From Chryseobacterium capnotolerans (GTDB taxonomy: Bacteria > Bacteroidota > Bacteroidia > Flavobacteriales > Weeksellaceae), in the NCBI RefSeq assembly GCF_021278965.1, contig NZ_CP065589.1, positions 3,167,001-3,231,000 of the forward strand: a stretch of 64,000 nucleotides of DNA, given 5' to 3'. The translations under genes were made by a program, and so were the position numbers. Below, piece by piece: positions 10,304 to 19,650 of this stretch (position 1 is its first letter; each line of letters opens with the position of its first letter). The notes below the pieces were generated by a model that made no database searches, was not told the DNA's origin, and was given only the letters and a program-made list of their open reading frames with translations.

Positions 10304-11570
10304 CTAGATCAGCAGGTTCATTAAAGACGGATCATTGTTGAGATAATTTACAAAAAAATCCTGTCTTTTCATGTTGTCCATTAAAGGGGTAAAATCTTCT
10401 TTCTGTTTCAGCGCTATTCCTACTACCGCAATTCCTTTTTCTTTTGAATTTTTCTGAGTGTATTCAAAAAAAGTAATATCGTCATTAGGCCCAAGCACAT
10501 CCATTACAAAAGCTTTCAATGCTCCCGGACGTTGTGGGAATCTTACCAGAAAATAATGTTTCAAGTTGGCATACAGCAGAGCTTTTTCTTTGATTTCTTC
10601 CATCCTGGTAATGTCATTATTGCTTCCACTGATAACACAAACTACATTCTTTCCTTCTAATTGGTCTTTATATTTTTCCAACGCTGCTACAGAAAGAGCA
10701 CCCGCAGGTTCTACCACAATAGCATCTTTATTATATAAGGAAAGAATGGTTTCACATACAAGCCCCTCCTCTACCGTGACTACATCGTACAAAGTATTTT
10801 TACAAAGTTCAAAAGTGAGCTCTCCTACCTGTTGTACGGCTGCACCATCTACAAAACGACTGATTTTTTCGAGATGGACAGGTTGACCGTGTTCCAAAGC
10901 CTTTTTCATACTTGCAGCGGCAGAAGGTTCTACTCTCAATGATTTTAGTTTGAGGAGACAATTCTTTAAAAACAGAACAAACACCTGCAGCCAAACCTCC
11001 CCCTCCAATCGGAACAAAGAGATAATCAATAGATTCTTCCGACTGCTCAAGAATTTCCAATGCAGTTGTCGCCTGCCCTGCAATGATTGCAGGATCATCA
11101 AAAGGATGAATGAATGTTCCGTTATTTTCATTACAAAACCTCATCGCAGCCTCTTTTGCTTCATCAAAAGTGTCTCCATGCAAAACAATATCAATATAGT
11201 CTCCACCAAACATCCTAACCTGTTCCAGTTTTTGTCCCGGTGTGGGTAAAGGCATGAAAATAGTTCCTTTCACCTTCATTGTATGGCATGCAAAAGCAAC
11301 TCCCTGGGCATGATTACCGGCACTGGCACAAACAATACCTCTGGAAATATCTTCTCTTGGCATGGTAGACATTTTGTTATAAGCCCCACGAATTTTATAC
11401 GATCTTACTCTTTGAAGATCTTCTCTTTTAAAATGTACTTGAGCATTATAAATTCCTGATAAATTATTGTTAACAGCCAATGGCGTTCTGACACACACAT
11501 TTTTAAGTCTTTCTGCTGCCTTGTAAACAGTATCCAATACGGATAAATAGGTTTCTCCCGTCCTCATCAT
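10304..11570 (-). CDS. ilvA: Threonine ammonia-lyase (frameshifted)
   Basis: Cytoplasmic PLP enzyme converting threonine to 2-oxobutanoate, the first step to isoleucine. The N-terminal part holds the PLP lysine in SYKIRGAYN (Lys59) and the glycine loop PIGGGGLAAG. The C-terminal part holds SGSNNDI and an ACT-like regulatory domain (FPQRPGALKAF). The frame changes near 10931-10940: the family motif IIGVEPSAAASM is recovered if one base is removed from the TCTCT stretch. The corrected protein is 421 residues, normal for the Bacteroidota short form. It is the last gene of the ilv operon, 9 bases after ilvC. This break is not in a homopolymer, unlike the others in the window. Confidence 0.9.
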
Positions 11571-11579
11571 TGTTTTTTA

Positions 11580-12626
11580 TTAATTATTCTCCGGTCTCAG
11601 GCTTCGTACAGTTTTTCCTGCTTGCCACATTTCGCTTTCTCTTAGCTCTGTTAACTCTACTTCTAATTTTTCTCTGTAATCAGGTTTGCTATTACTGTCG
11701 ATGGATCTTTGAGCTTCATTTCCTGCGGCAACATTATCATATAATTCCTCAAATAAAGGAGAAGTGGCATCTCTGAAACGCTTCCACCAGTCTAAAGCTC
11801 CTCTTTGAGCTGTTGTACTGCAGTTTGCATACATCCAGTCCATTCCGTTTTCTGCTACTAAAGGCATCAGTGATTGAGTTAATTCTTCCACCGTTTCATT
11901 GAATGCTTCTGACGGACTATGCCCATTCTTTCTCAATACATCATATTGTGCAGCAAATATTCCCTGTACGGCTCCCATCAAGGTTCCTCTTTCTCCGGCA
12001 AGATCGCTGTAAACTTCTTTTCTAAAATCTGTTTCAAATAAATACCCGCTTCCTATGGCAATTCCCAGAGCTGTTACTCTTTCCCTTGCTTTTCCTGTGG
12101 CATCCTGATAAACGGCAAAGCTGCTGTTTAATCCTCTGTCCTGAAGGAACATTCTTCTCAATGAAGTTCCTGATCCTTTTGGAGCTACCAAAAACACATC
12201 TACATCAGCCGGAGGAACAATTCCTGTACGTTCATTAAAAGTAATTCCGAAACCATGAGAGAAATACAATGCTTTTCCGGGAGTAAGATGTTGCTTAACC
12301 TTCGGCCAGTATTCAATCTGTGCAGCATCACTCAGTAAATAACAGATGATGGTTCCTTTTTCTAAAGCTTCTTCAATTTCAAACAAAGTTTCGCCCGGTA
12401 CAAAACCGTCTGCTACAGCCTTATCCCAGGATTTAGAATTCTTTCTCTGCCCTACGATTACATTAACTCCATTGTCTTTTTGATTAAGTGCCTGCCCTGG
12501 TCCCTGTACTCCATAACCAATTACGGCTACTACTTCATCTTTTAATACTTCCTGAGCTTTATTTAGTGGAAACTCTTCTCTTGTTACTACATTTTCTTCT
12601 ACTCCTCCGAAATTTAATTTTGCCAT
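11580..12626 (-). CDS. ilvC: Ketol-acid reductoisomerase
   Basis: Isomerises and reduces acetolactate or acetohydroxybutyrate with NADPH and Mg, the second common step to Val and Ile. It has 348 residues. The Rossmann motif is GYGVQGPGQA (residues 38-47), followed by a GQRKNSKSW cofactor loop. The catalytic knotted domain has SDLAGERGTLMG and CSTTAQRGALDWW. The divergent nucleotide loop is typical of Bacteroidota enzymes. It follows ilvN after a 232-base gap filled by a repeat element and overlaps no neighbour. Confidence 0.95.
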   Translation of the reverse strand: MAKLNFGGVEENVVTREEFPLNKAQEVLKDEVVAVIGYGVQGPGQALNQKDNGVNVIVGQRKNSKSWDKAVADGFVPGETLFEIEEALEKGTIICYLLSDAAQIEYWPKVKQHLTPGKALYFSHGFGITFNERTGIVPPADVDVFLVAPKGSGTSLRRMFLQDRGLNSSFAVYQDATGKARERVTALGIAIGSGYLFETDFRKEVYSDLAGERGTLMGAVQGIFAAQYDVLRKNGHSPSEAFNETVEELTQSLMPLVAENGMDWMYANCSTTAQRGALDWWKRFRDATSPLFEELYDNVAAGNEAQRSIDSNSKPDYREKLEVELTELRESEMWQAGKTVRSLRPENN

Positions 12627-12687
12627 TTTCTATAATTTTATTTTGTTGTTTATTTTAATTTTGTTGACTATATACAATTTTACTCTA

Positions 12688-12810
12688 CTGTCATTGGCTA
12701 CGCCGAATCTTCGATTTCTGACAAAGGAAGAATCTCATAATATGATTTAGATTCTTCATTTCACTTCTGAACTACGTTCGCAAACCTTCAGTTTGTATTC
12801 AGAATGACAG
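12688..12810 (-). repeat. REP/MITE-like element inside the ilv operon
   Basis: About 123 bases with inverted ends CTGTCATT and AATGACAG. Inside are nested hairpins: GAATCT...AGATTC around 12730-12755 and CAAACcttcaGTTTG at 12781-12795. No ORF is present. It occupies most of the 232-base gap between ilvN and ilvC, the only long gap among the last five operon genes. Strand is arbitrary. Confidence 0.65.
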
Positions 12811-12858
12811 ACTCATAATAATAAGGCAACCGCATTGTATATAATTACCTTGTTATGT

Positions 12859-13140
12859 TTAGCTAGCGTATTCTATTGCTGTGAGGTATGGATTTTTATG
12901 ATAATGAACCTCCAATACATCTATTTGTTTTTCCATTTGTCTGGTGATCTTCTGAACAGATTCTTCTGTTTCTCTGATGGTAATCACATACTTTTTTACA
13001 TTCTCAGTTTCAGACGGTCCCATATTAAAATGGGTGATAGAAATCCTCCGTCTTGAAAAAATAGCATTGATTCTGCTCATAAGCCCCAAACAATCTTCTG
13101 TATAGGCTGTTATGGTGTATTCTTTATTTTCTGTTCTCAT
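12859..13140 (-). CDS. ilvN: Acetolactate synthase small (regulatory) subunit
   Basis: ACT-domain subunit that activates the large subunit and gives it feedback control by valine. It has 93 residues and consists of the ACT domain only (EYTITAYTEDCLGLMSRINAIF, then an RISITHFNMGPSE strand). This matches the length of the E. coli IlvN/IlvM type and lacks the C-terminal half of the roughly 160-residue IlvH type. The gene starts 14 bases after ilvB. The short form could be natural. The repeat element at 12688-12810 lies downstream and does not obviously cut the gene. Confidence 0.85.
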   Translation of the reverse strand: MRTENKEYTITAYTEDCLGLMSRINAIFSRRRISITHFNMGPSETENVKKYVITIRETEESVQKITRQMEKQIDVLEVHYHKNPYLTAIEYAS

Positions 13141-13154
13141 TTCTGTTGATTTTA

Positions 13155-14876
13155 TTATTTATGATTCAATACAATCTCTGAAACACTTTTTCCCTGAGGA
13201 ATCATGGGAAATACATTGTGTTTTTTGCCTGTCATCACCTCCAGCAAAAAGGCTCCTTTATGACTAAGCATTTCTTCCAATCCTTCTTTCAAGTCTTCTC
13301 TCTGAGCAACTTTTCTTCCCGGAATATGATAACCGTTTGCCACCTGAACAAAATCCGGACTCTGGATGTCTACGGAAGAATACCGTTCTTCATGAAAAAG
13401 TTCCTGCCACTGTCTTACCATTCCCAGATAGCTATTGTTCAGAATTAGAATTTTAACCTCAGGATGATACTGCATGATTGTTCCTAATTCCTGAATATTC
13501 ATTTGGGCTCCTCCATCTCCCATTACTGCGATAACAGGAAGATTTCGTTCTCCGTAAACCGCTCCTATTGCCGCAGGAAGACAGAATCCCATTGTTCCCA
13601 ATCCACCACTGGTAATATTGGTCCGGGAATGTTGGAAGTTGGAATACCTGCAAGTGATCATCTGATGCTGACCTACATCCGTTACAATTACCGCTTCTCC
13701 TTTGGTTATTTCATTAAGACATCTGATCACCTCTCCCATCGTCATTTCTTCTTCATTGGGATACAGCTCTTCATTAATAAGATTGATACTTTCCACTTCC
13801 AGACAGTCTTTAAATCTTTGATGCCATTCCGAATGCTCTCTTTTTTGAATTAGTGCTGTAAGAATCGGTAAAGTGTCTTTACAGTTTCCAAGAACCGGAA
13901 CGTCTGCTTTTACATTTTTATTAATCTCTGACCAATCAATGTCAAAATGAATAATCTTAGCCTGTTTAGCATATTGATCCAATCTTCCGGTTACACGGTC
14001 ATCAAAGCGCATTCCCACGGCAATCAGTACATCACATTGATTGGTAAGAATATTAGGTCCGTAATTTCCATGCATTCCTACCATTCCTACTGCCTGTAGA
14101 TGATCTGTAGGCAAAACACCCATCCCCAAAGCAGTCCATGCTACCGGAACTCCTGCTTTTTCTGCAAATTCTAAAAACTCACGTTCTGCTTTTCCAAGCA
14201 TAATCCCCTGTCCCGCAATGATGAAAGGACGTTCTGCTTTATTAATAAGTTCTGCTGCCTGTTCAATATGTTCCAGCGACGGTGCAGGATCTGGCTTATA
14301 ACTTCTCAAAGAATGGCAGGGAGAATATCCCTTGTATTCAACTTTCTGCAACTGGGCATTTTTCGTCACATCAATAAGTACCGGTCCTGGGCGTCCCGAT
14401 TTCGCGATATAAAATGCTTTAGCTAATACTTCAGAAAGTTCATTGGCATCTGTTACCTGATAATTCCATTTGGTAACAGGGCTGGTGACATTCATAACAT
14501 CTATTTCCTGGAAGGCATCTGTTCCTAAAAGATGTTCAAATACCTGTCCTGTAATACATACCAGCGGAGTATTATCTAATAAAGCATCTGCAAGACCTGT
14601 CACTAAATTGGTTGCTCCCGGACCGCTCGTTGCCATAACCACTCCTACTTTCCCGGAAACTCTGGCCAATCCCTGTGCTGCATGTACTGCCGCCTGCTCA
14701 TGGCGAACCAGAATATGTTCCAACTGATCTTTGTAATCATAAAGGGCATCATAAATAGGAATGATAGCACCACCGGGATAACCGAAAACCGTTTTCACGT
14801 CCTCCTGAAGAAAGGCTTCAAGAATAATCCGGCTTCCGCTCAGTTCTGTAGCTATTGATTGATTTAAATTCTTCAT
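13155..14876 (-). CDS. ilvB: Acetolactate synthase large (catalytic) subunit
   Basis: ThDP- and FAD-dependent enzyme that condenses pyruvate with pyruvate or 2-oxobutanoate, the committed step to Val and Ile. It has 573 residues. Visible are the catalytic glutamate region (LVRHEQAAVHAAQG), the central FAD-binding domain (GMVGMHGNYGPN), and the ThDP/Mg motif starting GDGGAQMN at residue 453 and ending LNNSYLGMVRQWQ. It lies 11 bases after ilvD and 14 before ilvN. Confidence 0.95.
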   Translation of the reverse strand: MKNLNQSIATELSGSRIILEAFLQEDVKTVFGYPGGAIIPIYDALYDYKDQLEHILVRHEQAAVHAAQGLARVSGKVGVVMATSGPGATNLVTGLADALLDNTPLVCITGQVFEHLLGTDAFQEIDVMNVTSPVTKWNYQVTDANELSEVLAKAFYIAKSGRPGPVLIDVTKNAQLQKVEYKGYSPCHSLRSYKPDPAPSLEHIEQAAELINKAERPFIIAGQGIMLGKAEREFLEFAEKAGVPVAWTALGMGVLPTDHLQAVGMVGMHGNYGPNILTNQCDVLIAVGMRFDDRVTGRLDQYAKQAKIIHFDIDWSEINKNVKADVPVLGNCKDTLPILTALIQKREHSEWHQRFKDCLEVESINLINEELYPNEEEMTMGEVIRCLNEITKGEAVIVTDVGQHQMITCRYSNFQHSRTNITSGGLGTMGFCLPAAIGAVYGERNLPVIAVMGDGGAQMNIQELGTIMQYHPEVKILILNNSYLGMVRQWQELFHEERYSSVDIQSPDFVQVANGYHIPGRKVAQREDLKEGLEEMLSHKGAFLLEVMTGKKHNVFPMIPQGKSVSEIVLNHK

Positions 14877-14887
14877 ACTCTCTGATT

Positions 14888-16576
14888 TTAAATTTCATCC
14901 GTTACACAGCCTTCAGCGGCGGATGATACGGTTAATGCATATTTATAAAGCAATCCTTTTTTCACCTTTAAAGCAGGTTTTTGCCAGCCTTGCTTTCTTT
15001 TTTCAATCTCTTCTTCCGAAACTTTTAGCTGTATGGTATTATTTACCGCATCAATTTCAATCAGGTCATTATCTTCTACAAAAGCAATTAATCCACCTTC
15101 ATGAGCTTCAGGAGTGATATGTCCTACAACAAAACCGTGAGTTCCGCCACTGAACCTTCCATCTGTAATCAAGGCCACGCTGCTTCCCAATCCTGCACCA
15201 ATCAAAGCGCTTGTTGGCTTCAGCATTTCCGGCATTCCGGGAGCACCTTTTGGTCCTTCGTTACGAATTACAATCACATCTCCATGTTGTACGGTTCCGT
15301 CTTCAATCCCTTTAATGAGGTTCTTTTCACCATCAAATACACGGGCTTTTCCAACAAACCGTTCTCCTTCTTTTCCTGTTATCTTGGCAACACTTCCTTT
15401 TTCAGCAAGATTTCCGTATAGAATTCTCAAATGTCCGGTTGGTTTTATAGGATTTGATAGAGGTCTTATAATCTTCTGAGTGTTAAAGTCTAATCCGGCT
15501 ACATGTTCCAGATTTTCAGCTAATGTTTTTCCAGTAACAGTTAAACAGTCTCCGTGTAACAATCCTTTTTCCAATAGATATTTCATTACAGCAGGTATTC
15601 CTCCGTGCTCATACAAGTCCTGCATCAGATATTTTCCACTTGGTTTCAAGTCAGCTAAAACGGGCGTGCAGTCACTCATTGCCTGAAAATCATCCTGAGT
15701 AATAGAAACTCCCACACTTTTAGCCATTGCGATGAAGTGAAGAACTGCATTGGTACTGCCTCCTAAAACCACAATCAGACGGAGTGCATTTTCAAAAGCT
15801 TTACGGGTCATGATATCCGAAGGCTTGATATCTTTTTCAAGAAGGATCTTCAAATATTTTCCTGCTTCCAGGCATTCATCTTGTTTTTCTTTGCTTAAAG
15901 CTGGGTTAGAAGATGAATATGGAAGACTCATTCCCAATGCTTCTATGGCAGATGCCATTGTATTCGCAGTATACATCCCTCCACAGGCACCTGCACCGGG
16001 ACAGGAATTTTTAACCACTCCATCAAAATCCTCTTCTGAAATTTCTCCTGCGATCTTTTTTCCTAAGGCTTCAAAAGCAGAGACAATATTCAAAGTTTCA
16101 CCTTTATAACATCCTGGGGCAATGGTTCCGCCATATACCATCAATGAAGGTCTGTTCAGTCTTCCCATTGCGATGATTGTTCCGGGCATGTTCTTGTCAC
16201 AACCAGGCAAAGCAATCAATCCGTCGTAATACTGGGCACCACAAATAGCTTCAATACTGTCTGCAATTACATCACGGCTTACCAGTGAATAGCGCATCCC
16301 ATCAGTTCCGTTACTCATCCCATCGCTTACTCCAATCGTATTAAAGATTAGCCCTGCCAATCCATGATCCCATGTCCCTTTCTTGACGACTCTGGCCAGA
16401 TCGTTGAGGTGCATGTTACAGGTATTTCCATCGTACCCCATACTTGCAATCCCGATCTGTGCTTTGTACATATCTTCTTCTGTAAAGCCAATTCCGTATA
16501 ACATGGCTTTTGCCGCTGGCTGCTCACTGTTTTGTGTGAATGTTTTTGAATATTTATTTAACATATTTTCCTGCAT
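14888..16576 (-). CDS. ilvD: Dihydroxy-acid dehydratase
   Basis: Fe-S enzyme dehydrating the dihydroxy acids to 2-oxo acids in Val and Ile synthesis. It has 562 residues. The three cluster cysteines of the family are visible: Cys53 (NTCNMH), Cys126 (GCDKNMPG) and Cys198 ([10 protein letters not shown]). [15 protein letters not shown] near the C-terminus is the usual substrate-site motif. The ATG at 16564 (MLNKYSK) is an equally good start and agrees better with relatives. It follows ilvE after 167 bases. Confidence 0.95.
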   Translation of the reverse strand: MQENMLNKYSKTFTQNSEQPAAKAMLYGIGFTEEDMYKAQIGIASMGYDGNTCNMHLNDLARVVKKGTWDHGLAGLIFNTIGVSDGMSNGTDGMRYSLVSRDVIADSIEAICGAQYYDGLIALPGCDKNMPGTIIAMGRLNRPSLMVYGGTIAPGCYKGETLNIVSAFEALGKKIAGEISEEDFDGVVKNSCPGAGACGGMYTANTMASAIEALGMSLPYSSSNPALSKEKQDECLEAGKYLKILLEKDIKPSDIMTRKAFENALRLIVVLGGSTNAVLHFIAMAKSVGVSITQDDFQAMSDCTPVLADLKPSGKYLMQDLYEHGGIPAVMKYLLEKGLLHGDCLTVTGKTLAENLEHVAGLDFNTQKIIRPLSNPIKPTGHLRILYGNLAEKGSVAKITGKEGERFVGKARVFDGEKNLIKGIEDGTVQHGDVIVIRNEGPKGAPGMPEMLKPTSALIGAGLGSSVALITDGRFSGGTHGFVVGHITPEAHEGGLIAFVEDNDLIEIDAVNNTIQLKVSEEEIEKRKQGWQKPALKVKKGLLYKYALTVSSAAEGCVTDEI

Positions 16577-16743
16577 TTGCTGATCTTCCAGTCTGTTTAA
16601 GTGATTCTTTTTTTCTTTAATTTTGGTTCAAAACTACAGCTTGTAATATTTTTTCAATGCTCAGTTTTTTTGAAACTACAATATCCAATTGTTTAAAAAC
16701 AGATTATAACTAATTAATAATCAATGTTTTGAATTTTTAAAAT

Positions 16744-17616
16744 TTACAATGACAGAACTCTCACTAATTTTGAATAAGCCTGTTGTACCTTTTCACTTGC
16801 AGTATCTTCCCATTGCTTTGTGAAAGGAACATCATCCAGGGAATCCAATGCAACGATTTCAGCGGCTGTACCACAGAAAAAAGCGGCATCTGCCCCTCTC
16901 ATTTCTTCGGGTTTGAAGAAGGTTTCTTTAACTGGAATATTCAGTTCATTGCATATTTCAAAAACAGTCTGTCTTGTGATACCTGGAAGGATGCTTCCTT
17001 TTGCCGGGGTGAATAATGTTCCGTCTTTTTCATAAAAGACATTCGCTCCTGAGCTTTCTGCAACATTTCCATTTTCATCCAGTACCAAGGCTTCATCATA
17101 CCCTTTATCTTTGGCATCCTGACAAGCTAAAATGGAGTTTACATAGTGTCCGCCTACTTTAGCTTCCACTTTGAAAGCTTTCGGGTTAGGGCGTTGGAAA
17201 GGAGAAGTCATGATTTTCATTTTATCTGCCAGATAACCGTTGCTCCATTCCCAAGCCAGGAGAGATAAGTAAGATTCTTTGCCTTTTGAAAGGGACATAT
17301 TGGGTGAACAGGTGACCAAAGGACGGATATAAGCATCTGTAAAGCCATTCAGTTCCAGCAGTTCATACGTAAGATCTGTAAGCTGATCTGCAGAATAATC
17401 GAAAGGAATGTGCATCAATTCTGCGGATCTTTTCAGCCTTTCATAATGTTCTTTTGCTTTAAAAATCTTTGTTCCATGGGCAGTGTTGTAAGATTTAATT
17501 CCTTCAAAAACTGAATATCCGTAATGAAGAGATTGTCCGTAAAGATTGGTTCCTGCGTCTTTGGCTTTCATGAAGTTTCCATCAAAATAGATGACCGTGT
17601 CGTCGTTGTAATACAT
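16744..17616 (-). CDS. ilvE: Branched-chain amino acid aminotransferase
   Basis: PLP enzyme (class IV fold) that makes Ile, Val and Leu from their 2-oxo acids with glutamate. It has 290 residues. The PLP lysine is Lys153 in AKVGGHYVNS, with the class IV signature EALVLDENGNVAESSGANVF downstream. It is the first structural gene of the ilv operon, 34 bases after the second attenuator terminator, so it is controlled by both upstream leaders. Confidence 0.95.
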   Translation of the reverse strand: MYYNDDTVIYFDGNFMKAKDAGTNLYGQSLHYGYSVFEGIKSYNTAHGTKIFKAKEHYERLKRSAELMHIPFDYSADQLTDLTYELLELNGFTDAYIRPLVTCSPNMSLSKGKESYLSLLAWEWSNGYLADKMKIMTSPFQRPNPKAFKVEAKVGGHYVNSILACQDAKDKGYDEALVLDENGNVAESSGANVFYEKDGTLFTPAKGSILPGITRQTVFEICNELNIPVKETFFKPEEMRGADAAFFCGTAAEIVALDSLDDVPFTKQWEDTASEKVQQAYSKLVRVLSL

Positions 17617-17649
17617 GTTATAGTGGGTTAAAATTTAAAAATCGGGAAT

Positions 17650-17681
17650 AAAAAAAGCCCTCTCACAGTGTGAGAGGGCTC
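17650..17681 (-). terminator. ilv attenuator 2, terminator hairpin
   Basis: Perfect 12-base arms AGCCCTCTCACA and TGTGAGAGGGCT (17656-17680) followed on the minus strand by six T. The 5' arm of the terminator (17668-17675) can instead pair over 8 bases with 17709-17716, which overlaps the stop codon of leader peptide 2. This is the antiterminator expected of translation-coupled attenuation. Confidence 0.85.
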
Positions 17682-17710
17682 AATATATGTACAGTCATAC
17701 ATCTTCCGTC

Positions 17711-17767
17711 TCACACACGTAAGGGAATAATAATGACGATAATAATTACTGCGAATAACTGATACAT
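17711..17767 (-). CDS. ilv leader peptide 2
   Basis: An 18-residue ORF, MYQLFAVIIIVIIIPLRV, with 11 of 18 residues Ile, Val or Leu and a run of eight Ile/Val interrupted by nothing else (VIIIVIII). It lies between attenuator 1 and attenuator 2. Its TGA stop is inside the antiterminator arm. A ribosome slowed at Ile/Val codons would leave the arm free and allow read-through into ilvE. No strong Shine-Dalgarno is seen, as usual in Bacteroidota. Function is inferred from sequence and position. Confidence 0.85.
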   Translation of the reverse strand: MYQLFAVIIIVIIIPLRV

Positions 17768-17791
17768 AATTGTACTCTAAAAAATTAAAAT

Positions 17792-17822
17792 AAAAAAAAG
17801 CCGCTTCAAAATGAAACGGCTT
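17792..17822 (-). terminator. ilv attenuator 1, terminator hairpin
   Basis: On the minus strand GCCGTTTC (17813-17820) pairs with GAAGCGGC (17800-17807), extended by AA/TT, then an eight-T run (17792-17799). The 5' arm is perfectly complementary to GAAACGGC at 17853-17860, which lies in the last codons of leader peptide 1, giving an alternative antiterminator. Confidence 0.85.
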
Positions 17823-17845
17823 ATATAATTTAAGAAAAATCTATT

Positions 17846-17929
17846 CTAAAATGCCGTTTCCTGACTGTTGTAAATGACAACAGCTGCAATAGAAATGACA
17901 ATAATATTTTTCTGATTCGTAAAATTCAT
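17846..17929 (-). CDS. ilv leader peptide 1
   Basis: A 27-residue ORF starting MNFTNQKN, with an Ile/Val-rich centre IIVISIAAVVIY and ending NSQETAF. It begins only 4 bases after a perfect TAnnTTTG box, so its mRNA is probably leaderless. The arm that pairs with terminator 1 lies in its last codons. It is the first of two successive leader peptides upstream of ilvE. Confidence 0.85.
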   Translation of the reverse strand: MNFTNQKNIIVISIAAVVIYNSQETAF

Positions 17930-17933
17930 ACTG

Positions 17934-17963
17934 CAAATGTATAAACTTTTTAAAAACCTACAA
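17934..17963 (-). promoter_or_regulatory. Promoter of the ilv operon
   Basis: On the minus strand, TTG (17961-17963), a 19-base spacer and TACATTTG (17934-17941) fit the Bacteroidota -33/-7 promoter. It sits just after the folP stop. Transcription would start at or next to the ATG of leader peptide 1. Confidence 0.75.
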
Positions 17964-17979
17964 GTTTTTTTATCACTTT

Positions 17980-18845
17980 TTATTTTTTCTGTAAAAATTG
18001 ATTGAGCGTTTCCTTTGCTTGAGCTACATCATGAACTCTCAAAATTTTAGCTCCCTGCTCCAGAACTTTCAGGTGTAATTTCTGCGTTTCTTCATTGATG
18101 TCAAGCGGAGATTTTCCAAGCGGTTTATAGATAAATGATTTTCTTGAAATCCCGATTAATAAGGGAAATTTTCCAAATCCAAGATATTCAACCTCATCAA
18201 TCATTTTCATCTGATCGTCAACCGTTTTTCCAAAGCCAAAACCGGGATCTAAAATGATGTCTTTTACTCCTTTTTGCAACAGCTCATTGGTCTTTTCAGA
18301 AAAGTATCTGTTGACCTCTAATGTTATATCTTCAAACTTAATTTTATCATGCATGGTCTTATAGGAAGGATTGACATGCATTAAAATGTAAGGAAGCTGA
18401 GTTTCTGCCGCTGTATCAAACATTTTTTCGTCATATTGTCCACCTGAAATATCATTAATCATATCTATCCCTTCATTGAATCCAAACTTTACAGTTTCAG
18501 CATAAAAAGTATCCAAAGAAATCAATGCTTCCGGAAACTCTTTTTGATGTTAGAAATCACATTTCCAATCCTTTCAATTTCCTCTTCACTGGTCAGAAAT
18601 TCAGCATTAGGACGGGTAGATTGTGGACCGATATCCAAAATTTCAGCACCTTCTTTTAATAGTTTTTCTGCATGCACTAATGCCAGTTTTTCATCATTAA
18701 ATTTCCCACCATCTGAGAATGAATCTGGCGTCAAATTCAGGATTCCCATGATCTTTGGAGTATCCAGTTGTACCAGTCTGCCATTACAGTTAATAGAATG
18801 GGTTTGAGAGTTTGAGGGATCGAGAGTTTGAGAGTTTGAAAGCAT
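17980..18845 (-). CDS. folP: Dihydropteroate synthase (frameshifted)
   Basis: Joins p-aminobenzoate to the pterin pyrophosphate in folate synthesis. The family motifs are present: MGILNLTPDSFSDGG, DIGPQSTRP, ISLDTFYAE, NDISGG, DPGFGFGK and GISRKSFI. The frame breaks at 18541-18545, where AAAAA should be AAAAAA on the minus strand (IKKEFPEALISLDTFY is then continuous). The corrected length is 288 residues. The first 17 residues (SNSQTLDPSNSQTH) are a translated CAAACTCTC-type repeat, not part of the family, so the true start may be a non-ATG codon downstream. It lies upstream of the ilv promoter on the same strand. Confidence 0.9.
18803..18845 (-). repeat. Degenerate CAAACTCTC tandem repeat at the folP start
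   Basis: About four imperfect copies of TCAAACTCTC on the minus strand. They are in frame and translate as SNSQT twice. Similar CTCTC-rich sequence continues in the gap at about 18965-19020. Confidence 0.6.
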
Positions 18846-19057
18846 AGGAATTTATAAATGATGAATGATAATTGATAAATGATTTTATCTCCTGCAAAAT
18901 TAGCGATTTGCACTTGGAATAGGAAGCTAATATCCAGAAATTAGATCTCTTTAATTACTTATTTTCACTCGATACTCTCACACTCTCTTACACTCCTACT
19001 CTACAACCCTCAAACATGATTCCCCTCAGACTCGTTTCATAAACAAAACCGAATTCG

Positions 19058-19065
19058 TATATTTG
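19058..19065 (+). promoter_or_regulatory. Candidate -7 box for the DUF1599 operon
   Basis: TATATTTG fits TAnnTTTG exactly, 17 bases before the ATG at 19083. No TTG lies at the ideal -33 distance. Confidence 0.45.
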
Positions 19066-19082
19066 GAAGATTAAGAAATTTT

Positions 19083-19649
19083 ATGTCAAAAACATCAGTA
19101 CAGTTCGAGAAAGTTATCAGTCAGTGTCGTGATCTTTTCAGTAAAAAATTACAGGATTATGGACCTGCGTGGAGGGTTTTGAGACCAAGTTCCATTACGG
19201 ATCAGATTTATATCAAAGTCAACAGAATCCGTACACTGCAAATGACTGATGTGAAAATGGTGGATGAGAGTGAAGAGGATGAATTTATCGCAATTGTCAA
19301 CTACTCTATCATTGGTCTTATTCAGCTTGAAAAAGGTCTTTCCAATGATTTTAATGAAAATAAGGAGGAAATTTTAAATCTGTATGACAAATATTCCCAA
19401 GAAGCTCAGGCTTTAATGGAGAGAAAAAACCATGATTATGGTGAGGCATGGAGAGATATGAGAATCTCTTCTATTACAGATCTTATTTATCAGAAAGTAT
19501 TAAGAACCAAACAGATTGAAGACAACCAGGGAAAAACCATCGTATCAGAAGGCCTTGATGCCAACTATTTCGATATGCTGAACTATGCTGTTTTCTGTCT
19601 GATTAAATTCTCAGAACAAAAAAACCAATTCGAACCCAAAACTATTTAA
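19083..19649 (+). CDS. DUF1599 domain protein
   Basis: 188 residues, cytoplasmic. It holds two similar halves with the pattern CRDLFSKKLQDYGPAWRVLRPSSITDQI and ALMERKNHDYGEAWRDMRISSITDLI (given here as the paired DYGxAWR and SITDxIY motifs), an internal duplication typical of DUF1599. The family is described as associated with nucleotide modification, but no reaction is known here. It ends one base before the next ORF and is the first gene of a run of six on the same strand. Confidence 0.85.
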   Translation: MSKTSVQFEKVISQCRDLFSKKLQDYGPAWRVLRPSSITDQIYIKVNRIRTLQMTDVKMVDESEEDEFIAIVNYSIIGLIQLEKGLSNDFNENKEEILNLYDKYSQEAQALMERKNHDYGEAWRDMRISSITDLIYQKVLRTKQIEDNQGKTIVSEGLDANYFDMLNYAVFCLIKFSEQKNQFEPKTI

Positions 19650-19650
19650 C

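Noticed and set aside
12859..13140. ilvN truncated by the adjacent repeat element
   Set aside because: 93 residues cover the whole ACT domain and match the short IlvN/IlvM type. The element starts 49 bases beyond the stop and does not cut the frame.
15750..16109. 119-codon plus-strand ORF antisense to ilvD
   Set aside because: It is the mirror of a strongly conserved gene and has no signal, domain or start context. Several similar shadows exist opposite ilvB, dnaG and ilvA.
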